Origin: Owenia fusiformis
Lineage: Eukaryota > Annelida > Polychaeta > Sabellida > Oweniidae
Length of the DNA stretch: 64,000 nt
Reading direction: 5' to 3'
Assembly (NCBI GenBank): GCA_903813345.2
Contig: CAIIXF020000006.1
Span: forward strand, 15,506,348 to 15,570,347
The position numbers were made by a program, and so were the translations under genes. Under the pieces are notes generated by a model that was given only the letters and a program-made list of their open reading frames with translations, was not told where the DNA came from and ran no database searches. Of this stretch, positions 56,181 through 64,000 are shown in pieces; positions within the stretch are counted from its first letter, which is position 1, and each line of letters opens with the position of its first letter.

Positions 56181-56572
56181 TGCGTTGAGAAATATTGAAA
56201 AAGATATTGAATTTATCTTATAATTCATGTGTCACCTTTAGATAAGACATCAATTTGCAGTAATGAGGTAAGTTACCATGTTGATACACTGTCTGATTTG
56301 TTATTTAGTCTATTTCTGCTTTTTGTTTAAGGTTCAGTGGGAAAGTAACATTTTGGTAAAAAATTGCTATACCTGCACATGTTATTTTCTGGTACAAAAT
56401 TAAGTATGAAGGCATGTGTGTATTTCCTTGCTTTTTTCGACAAAGTATCATTACACTGTCTACTTTTAGTAAACCTGGAAATAGGTCAATGGTAGCTCCT
56501 GTGTTGTCTGGAAACTTTGAAAGAAAATTTGGAAAAATAGAAAGTGTGAATATCAGAATTTCCTGGAGTTCC

Positions 56573-57440
56573 CATTGAACTCTAGTCATATAAATCTGAC
56601 CCTCGTATGATGTTATTAGTTGTTATTTTTTCTGATTTGGATATTTATTTTTTCTTATTTTCTTGCATACAAGGGTCATACACACTCCGCGCATCTAAAT
56701 TGCGGGAAATGCTTTCCTGGCCTGTCTACCCAACCAAATTCACACAAATGATAAATAAATGTCTTTGCTTCAACTATAAAGTATTTAATCTTACCTTAGA
56801 CACGTAAAACGCTTGGTAATTGAAGAAATATAAGCATGCCGCTTGAATTTTAAAATTTTTTCATTTTGTCATGCCAAGGTCACTTCCGGGTTAATCTGAG
56901 TCTAGATGTAAAACTATATCAAACGAAATCATAAGTACTTGTTACACGAAGATTCAGTTGAAAGGGAAGCAGTGTCGTTAAGAAGGGAAGTTATTTGGAA
57001 AAGTTATTGTTTCAAAATGAGAAAAGTAAGAGAACGGCTTTGGAATCGATCTCTGTGTAATAAATAATTATGATTCCGTTTCGATACATGTTTTACATTT
57101 AGACTACCGGAAACAGCATTCAGCAACATGGCGGGCGATAATGAAAATATAATTCAATTGATCAATTTTCGTCAATTATCAAGCGTTTTACATGTCTAAG
57201 GTAAGATTTAACACTTTAATGTTGGAACTAAATAATTACTTGATAATTTGTGTGACTTTGGTTAGTATGGTAACTATGGTTACCGAGACAGGCCAGAAAA
57301 GCGTTTACCGCAATTTGTTCCATATAATATCTACGACGGTGTATGCAAAGAAAATGATAAAAAATAAATATCCAAATAAGAACAAGGAATATCGAAGAAC
57401 AGCATACAACGGTCGGATTTATATGACTAATTGAACTCCT
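56573..57440. repeat. inverted duplication with diverging splice donors around an ETS-motif spacer
   Basis: The left arm (about 56573-56830, minus-strand sense) and right arm (about 57165-57440) are roughly 80% alike by eye: AAGCGTTTTAC(G/A)TGTCTAAG, then donor GTAAGATT, later AGACAGGCCAG and AAAATAAATATCCAAAT, ending TTTATATGACTA. Donors point outward (minus GT at 56793-56794; plus GT at 57201-57202). The spacer holds CACTTCCGGG (56883-56892) and ACCGGAAA (57105-57112). This could be a divergent promoter with duplicated first exons, or long TIRs of an unknown element. Confidence 0.6.
57101..57202 (+). promoter_or_regulatory. candidate plus-strand promoter and first exon
   Basis: ACCGGAAAC (ETS-like) lies about 20 bp before CAACATGGCGGGCG, a YY1-like and good Kozak context. 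The frame from ATG 57128 runs 23 codons (MAGDNENIIQLINFRQLSSV...) to TAA at 57197-57199, immediately before AAG|GTAAG. A coding first exon is therefore unlikely unless splicing differs; a non-coding first exon or short upstream ORF fits better. Confidence 0.3.
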
Positions 57441-57609
57441 ACTAGATCATCAGTGTCAAGATTTAGGGACAAAAATTTATGTCATTTTGAAGTAAAGCTT
57501 TTGAGTTGAGAAATTTAAAAACATCCCACTTACTGAACTTTTAAACTTTTAAGGCATGTATTTTCAAAAAGCTTTACATTGGCGAAATTCCATTACATTC
57601 TTGGACTTA

Positions 57610-58000
57610 GAGTCCATTTCACTGCTTCATTTCGTCAGTAGAATGGCAAAAATAAGAAATTGGGAGACCATTGTGCAATAATATATGGAAAAGTGTATTC
57701 ATAATGTACATGAATGACATTTGTATATCTTGGATTGCTTCTAGTTTGGCTTATAAAGTGTGTGGCCTCTTATATTTGGATGTTTCTCTGTCATGTTATT
57801 TTCAATAAGATTAACATGGCTGAAATTCTTCAAATTACAAGATGGCACAGGCTTATTGCACAAAAAACTAAAAAATCTGAAATATACAAATGTCATTCAT
57901 GTACATTATGAATACACTTTTCCATATATTATTGCACAATGGTCTCCCAATTTCTTATTTTTGCCGTTCTACTGACGAAATGAAGCAGTGAAATGGACTC
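57610..58000. mobile_element. young 391-bp TIR element inserted in a satellite monomer, TA target duplication
   Basis: Starts GAGTCCATTTCACTGCTTCA and ends in its reverse complement. The arms of about 118 bp differ by about one base. TA flanks both sides (57608-57609, 58001-58002). Removing the element with one TA restores ...TTGGACT-TA-GATTATTTTGCG, exactly the neighbouring monomer sequence. No ORF with a recognised motif. Confidence 0.93.
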
Positions 58001-59339
58001 TAGATTATTTTGCGATTGAAAGTTGTGAACTTTTATGGCATGGATTTTCAAAAAGCTTTACATTGGCCATATTCCTTTACATTCTTGGACTTAGATTATT
58101 TTACGATCTATAGAAGTGAAATTTTACAGCATGCATTTTTAAAAAGCTTTACATTGGCCATATTTCTTTACATTCTCGGACTTAGATTATTTTACGATCT
58201 ATAGAAGTGAAATTTTATGGCATTCATTTTCAAAAAGCTTTACATTGGCCATTTTCCTTTACATTCTTGGACTTAAGATTATTTTACGATTTATACATGT
58301 ACATGATAACTTTTAAGGCATGTATTTTCAAAAAGCTTTACATTGGCCATTTTCCTTTACATTCTTGGACTTAGAATATTTCACGAACCAAAGTCATGAA
58401 CTTTTTATGCAGGCATTTTCAAAAAGCTTTACATTGGCCATATTCCTTTACATTCTTGGACTTAGAATATTTCACGAAGCAAAGTGTGAACTTTTTATGC
58501 AGGCATTTTCAAAAAGCTTTACATGGGCGAAATTCCATTACATTCTTGGACTTAGATTATTTTGCGATTGAAAGTTGTGAACTTTTATAGCATGCATTTT
58601 CAAAAAGCTTTACATTGGCCATATTCCTTACATTCTTGGACTTAGAATATTTCACGAAGCAAAGTTGTGAACTTTTTTTGCAGGCATTTTCAAAAAGCTT
58701 TACATTGGCGAAATTCCATTACATTCTTGGACTTAGATTATTTTGCGATTGAAAGCTGTGAAATTTTACAGCATGCATTTTTAAAAAGCTTTACATTGGC
58801 CATATTCCTTTACATTCTTGGACTTAGATTATATTTTATGATCTATAGAAGTGAAATTTTATGGTATGCATTTTCAAAAAGCTTTACATTGGCCATTTTC
58901 CTTTACATTCTTGGACTTAAAATATTTTGCGATTGAAAGTTGTGAACTTTTATAGCATGCATTTTCAGAAACCTTTACATTGGCGATATTTCTTTACATT
59001 CTTGGACTTACATTATTTTACGATATATACTTGATAACTTTCAAGGCATGTATTTTCAAAAAGCTTTACATTGGCCATATTCCTTTACATTCTTGGACTT
59101 AGATTATTTCACGAAGCAAAGTTGTGAACTTTTTATGCAGGCATTTTCAATAAGCTTTACATTGGTGAAATTCCATTACATTCTTGGACTTAGATTATTT
59201 TGCGATTGAAATTTGTGAATTTTATAGCATGCATTTTCAAAAAGCTTTACATTGGCCATATTCCATTACATTCTTGGACTTAGATTATTTTACGATGTAA
59301 ACTTGTGAACTTTTATAGCAGGCATTTTCAAAAAGCTTT

Positions 59340-59636
59340 AAAAAACTCCTTGAAGACTTTCACTTTTTGGAAAAATGAAAAAAAATGTAAAGCCTGTAAA
59401 TGAATTCAGAAGCAAGAAAATGAAGTAAGACACAATAAGTTGTATATCATTTTGAAGGGCTAGACCCATACTTTATGTTTTTCGAAAAGAAATGTGAATA
59501 ATGTATATATGTCAAGATTTAGGGACAAAAATTTATGTCATTTTAATGTAAAGCTTTTTTTCTTTACAATGACGAGTTGAGAAATTTAAAAACATCCCAC
59601 TAACTGAACTTTTAAACTTTTAAGGCATGCATTTTC
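59340..59636 (+). repeat. copy of the array's left flank inside the array
   Basis: A monomer breaks off after AAAAAGCTTTA. After about 170 bp of unrelated sequence, 59511-59636 repeats 57454-57553: GTCAAGATTTAGGGACAAAA, then GAAATTTAAAAACATCCCAC and AACTTTTAAGGCATG, leading again into monomers. The array head and its flank were therefore duplicated as a block of roughly 2 kb. Confidence 0.85.
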
Positions 59637-62600
59637 AAAAAGCTTTACATTGGCGATATTCCATTACATTCTTGGACTTGATTTTTTTACATTCTTGGAC
59701 TTAGATTATTTTGCGATTGAAAGTTGTTAACTTTATAGCATGGATTTTCAAAAAGCTTTACATTGGCCATATTCCTTTACATTCTTGGACTTTGATTATT
59801 TTACGATGTAAACTTGTGAACTTTTATAGCAGGCATTTTCAAAAAGCTTTACATTGGCCATATTCCATTACATTCATGGACTTAGGTTATTTTACGATGT
59901 AAACTTGTGAACTTTTATAGCAGGCATTTTCAAAAAGCTTTACATTGGCCATATTCCTTACATTCTTGGACTTAGATTATTTTACGATCTATAGAAGTGA
60001 AATTTTACAGCATGCATTTTTAAAAAGCTTTACATTGGCCATATTCCTTTACATTCTTGGACTTAGATTATTTTACGATCTATAGAAGTGAAATTTTACA
60101 GCATGCATTTTCAAAAAGCTTTACATTGACCATTTTCCTTTACATTCTTGGACTTAAAATATTTTACGATATATACTTGATAACTTTCAAGGCATGTATT
60201 TTCAAAAAGCTTTACATTGGCCATATTCCTTTACATTCTTGGACTTAGAATATTTCACGAAGCAAAGTTGTGAACTTTTTATGCAGGCATTTTCAAAAAG
60301 CTTTACATTGGCGAAATTCCATTACATTCTTGGACTTAGATTATTTTGCGATTGAAAGTTGTGAACTTTTATAGCATGGATTTTCAAAAAGCTTTACATT
60401 GGCGAAATTCCATTACATTCTTGGACTTAGATTATTTTGCGATTGAAAGTTGTGAACTTTTATAGCATGGATTTTCAAAAAGCTTTACATTGGCCATATT
60501 CCTTTACATTCTTGGAGTTAGATTATTTTACGATTGAAAGTTGTGAACTTTTATAGCATGGATTTTCAAAAAGCTTTACATTGGCCATATTCCTTTACAT
60601 TCTTGGACTTAGATTATTTTACGATCTATAGAAGTGAAATTTTACAGCATGCATTTTCAAAAAGCTTTACATTGGCCATATTCCTTTACATTCTTGGACT
60701 TAGAATATTTCACAATGCAAAGTTGTGAACTTTTAATGCAGGCATTTTCAAAAAGCTTCACATTGGCCATTTTCCTTTACATTCTTGGACTTAGAATATT
60801 TCACGAAGCAAAGTTGTGAAGTTTTTATGCAGGCATTTTCAAAAAGCTTTACATTGGCGAAATTCCATTACATTCTTGGACTTAGATTATTTTGCGATTG
60901 AAAGTTGTGAACTTTTATAGCATGCATTTTAAAAAAGCTTTACATTGGCCATATTCCTTTACATTCTTGGAGTTAGATTATTTTACGATCTATAGAAGTG
61001 AAATTTTACAGCATGCATTTTTAAAAAGCTTTACATTGGCCATATTCCTTTACATTCTTGAACTTAGATTATTTTACGATCTATAGAAGTGAAATTTTAT
61101 GGCATACATTTTCAAAAAGCTTTACATTGACCATTTTCCTTTACATTCTTGGACTTAAAATATTTTACGATATATACTTGATAACTTTCAAGGCATGTAT
61201 TTTCAAAAAGCTTTACATTGGCCATATTCCTTTACATTCTTGGACTTAGAATATTTCACGAAGCAAAGTTGTGAACCTTTTATGCAGGCATTTTCAAAAC
61301 GCTTTACATTGGCGAAATTCCATTACATTCTTGGACTTAGATTATTTTGCGATTGAAAGTTGTGAACTTTTATAGCATGGATTTTCAAAAAGCTTTACAT
61401 TGGCCATATTCCTTTACATTCTTGGACTTAGATTACTTTACGATCTATAGAAGTGAAATTTTATGGCATGCATTTTCAAAAAGCTTTACATTGGCTATAT
61501 TCCTTTACATTCTTGGACTTAGATTATTTTACGATCTAACGAGGTGAAATTTTATGGCATGCATTTTCAAAAAGCTTTACATTGGCCATTTTCCTTTACA
61601 TTCTTGGACTTAGAATATTTTACGATGTATACTTGATAACTTTTAAGGCATGTATTTTCAAAAAGCTTTACATTGGCCATATTCCTTTACATTCTTGGAC
61701 TTAGAATATTTCACGAAGCAAAGTTGTGAACTTTTTATGCAGGCATTTTCAAAAAGCTTTACATTGGCGAAATTCCATTACATTCTTGGACTTAGAATAT
61801 TTTGTGATTGAAAGTTGTGAATTTTTATAGCATGCATTTTCAAAAAGCTTTACATTGGCCATATTCCTTTACATTCTTGGACTTAGATTATTTTACGATC
61901 TATAGAAGTGAAATTTTACAGCATGCATTTTCAAAAAGCTTTACATTGGCCATATTCCTTTACATTCTTGGACTTAGATTATTTTACGATCTAACGAGGT
62001 GAAATTTTATGGCATGCATTTTCAAAAAGCTTTACATTGGCCATATTCCTTTACATTCTTGGACTTAGGATATTTCACGAAGCAAAGTTGTGAACTTTTT
62101 ATGCAGGCATTTTCAAAAAGCTTTACATTGGCCATTTTCCTTTACATTCTTGGACTTAGAATATTTCACGAAACAAAGTCATGAACTTTTTATATAGCAT
62201 TTTCAAAAAGCTTTACATTGGCTAAATTCCATTACATTCTTGGACTTAGATTATTTTGCGATTGAAAGTTGTGAACTTTTAAACATGCATTTTCAAAAAG
62301 GTTTACATTGGCCATATTCCTTTACATTCTTGCACTTAATTTATTTTACGATCTATAGAAGTAAATTTTATGGCATGCATTTTCAAAAAGCTTTACATTG
62401 GCCATTTTCCTTTACATTCTTGGACTTAGAATATTTTGCGATTGAAAGTTGTGAACTTTTATAGCATGCATTTTCAAAAACCTTTACATTGGCCATATTC
62501 CTTTACATTCTTGGACTTAGAATATTTCACGAAGCAAAGTTGTAAACTTTTTATGCAGGCATTTTCAAAGAGCTTTACATTGGCGAAATTCCATTACATT

Positions 62601-63015
62601 CTTGGACTTGGATTATTTTGCGATTGGAAGTTGTGAACTTTTATAGCATGCATTTTCAAAAAGCTTTACATTGGCCATATTCCTTTACATTCTTGGACTT
62701 AGAATATTTTACGATCTAACGAGGTAAAATTTTACAGAATGCATTTTCAAAAAGCTTTACATTGGCCATATTCCTTTACATTCTTGGACTTAGATTATTT
62801 TACGATCTAACGAGGTGAAATTTTATGGCATGCATTTTCAAAAAGCTTTACATTGGCCATTATCCTTTACATTCTTGGATATAGATTATTTTACAATCTA
62901 CATGTATAGAAGTGAATTGAAAGTTGTGAACTTTTATAGTATGCATTTTCAAAAAGCTTTACAATGGCCATTTTCCTTTACATTCTTGGACTCGGATTAT
63001 TTTACGATGTAAACC

Positions 63016-63821
63016 TTGACTTGTTCTTCCCCTAACATGTACCTATGTGTACTTCTGAGTAATTTGTAATAAACAATCAAATCAACAAATATTCACATAT
63101 CATATTAGCAGATGTCTGGTGAAATTACATAACAATAAGATATTCTGATCGATAGAGTATTTGTTTACAAAACCGGAAGTGTTTTCTCTGAGGTCGGCGC
63201 GTCAAATGTCATATATGTATTCTACCTTCGATATTAAGTATTGGCCGGTACATCCTCCCGATTAATATCTATCATTAGGTGCTTTCAAGTTCAACACCAT
63301 GTTTTTCTGATGTTATCGCAAAATAGTCCATAAAATGAAGGAAATGTTTCAAAGTTAAGAAATTTGATCGGAAAAGAGCTTCTGCGCATGAGTTCTGCGC
63401 ATGTCAAAAGCCCGTCAAACTTTCTCATTTCTTTTAACATTTCTCGCCTTTTACACGACTTTCCCACCTAGAATCATACTCTATCATCAAATTAGAAATA
63501 TAAGGCATAACTTTAGATCGATTTCCAACCATCTCTTGAGAAAGTATTGAAGATGATCGGGGAAAACAATCCCGTCTATTCGAGGGGCTCTCTTGGGGAT
63601 TTCTTCAATCACTATCAATACTATTGTCTATGCAAGTTCATTTCTATATTTAGCGATCTTTACTGTATTCTCTCCAATGACATATGGTTTTTACAATTCT
63701 ACATGTACTGTACGTCGTGAAAGAACAGAATCCAACAAATACCAAATCTAAAAGTCAAAATAAGTAGGCTAAAGGAAAGGGGGCAGTAAAGCGTGGAAAT
63801 ACATGTACAGCATTCTATGAG
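63016..63821. other. non-satellite spacer between opposed satellite blocks
   Basis: About 800 bp with AAAACCGGAAGTG (ETS-like, 63170-63182) followed by GTCGGCGCGTCAAATGTC, a promoter-like composition. TTCTGCGCATG occurs twice, near 63380. No coding exon recognised. Confidence 0.5.
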
Positions 63822-64000
63822 AGTTCACAACTTAAATCGTAAAATGAGCTAAGTCCAGGAATGTAAAGGAATTTGGCCAATGTAAACCTTTTTGAAAATA
63901 CATAACATAATAGTTTACAACTTTAAATCTTGATATAATCTAAGTCCAAAAATGTAATGGAATATGGCCAATGTAAAGCTTTTTGAAAATGGATGCCATA
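63822..64000 (-). repeat. inverted copies of the 91-bp satellite, running off the window
   Basis: The reverse complement reads TTTTCAAAAAGCTTTACATT, GGCCATATTCCATTACATTT and TTGGACTTAGATTA, then a second diverged monomer (TTTTCAAAAAGGTTTACATT, CCTGGACTTAGCTCATTTTA). Two monomers are visible, both opposite in orientation to 57554-63015. Confidence 0.92.

Larger units (their letters stand above)
57554..63015 (+). repeat. 91-bp HindIII satellite array, about 52 monomers
   Basis: Nearly every monomer reads CATTTTCAAAAAGCTTTACA, then TTGGCCATATTCCTTTACAT and TCTTGGACTTAG, followed by a 39-bp variable part. The conserved AAGCTT gives a HindIII site per monomer. Variable-part classes include GATCTATAGAAGTGAAATTT, CACGAAGCAAAGTTGTG, GCGATTGAAAGTTGTG, GATATATACTTGATAAC and GATCTAACGAGGTG. 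They recur in similar order, with the GATATATACTTGATAAC class at about 60170, 61167 and 61626. Two interruptions: 57610-58000 and about 59340-59636. Open frames (KALHWPYSFTFLDL and so on) are artefacts of the unit. Confidence 0.96.

Noticed and set aside
58010-63012. Family of KALHWPYSFTFLDL proteins
   Set aside because: These are translations of the 91-bp satellite, interrupted every one or two monomers, without start context.

Overview
The window is animal genomic DNA: AT-rich, with long introns, GT-AG exons, tRNA-derived SINEs, Tc1/mariner-superfamily transposons and many minisatellites. The receptor sequence, the frequent ACATGTAC-type words, and repeats with TGAGCT palindromes next to GTCCGTCC runs suggest a mollusc, probably a bivalve. 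The taxon is an inference.

One real gene dominates. Eleven consecutive minus-strand exons from 55886 down to 32 encode the first 579 residues of a metabotropic GABA-B receptor subunit 1-like protein (GABBR1 type): signal peptide, whole Venus-flytrap GABA-binding domain, and transmembrane helices 1-3. TM4-7 and the tail lie beyond the left edge. All exons join in frame, and the seven residues known to bind GABA in mammalian GABBR1 are present. The first intron is about 36 kb and is packed with repeats.

Layout: 1-7.2 kb, exons 11-6, with a 67-bp array that repeats the exon 10 acceptor, a 278-bp duplication carrying copies of the exon 6 donor, and a 2.1-kb pogo-like transposon. 7.2-13 kb, exons 5-3 among repeats. 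13-19.4 kb, intron 2, with two terminal-inverted-repeat (TIR) elements and a minisatellite. 19.35-19.48 kb, exon 2. 19.5-55.6 kb, intron 1: a second pogo-like element, many small MITEs (several with pogo-type ends), a mariner relic, a LINE relic, SINEs, and 22-87 bp tandem arrays. 55.6-57.45 kb, exon 1, promoter-like motifs and an inverted duplication. 57.5-63.0 kb, a satellite of about 52 monomers of 91 bp, each with a HindIII site, interrupted by a very young MITE and by a copy of its own flank. The satellite reappears inverted at the right edge.

The transposon ORFs are relics or non-autonomous. The most unusual are two pogo-like elements with no catalytic DDE domain whose short ORFs keep a PCNA-binding (PIP-box) tail; one also keeps the helix-turn-helix. 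I found no tRNA or rRNA gene, no CRISPR array and no prokaryotic operon.
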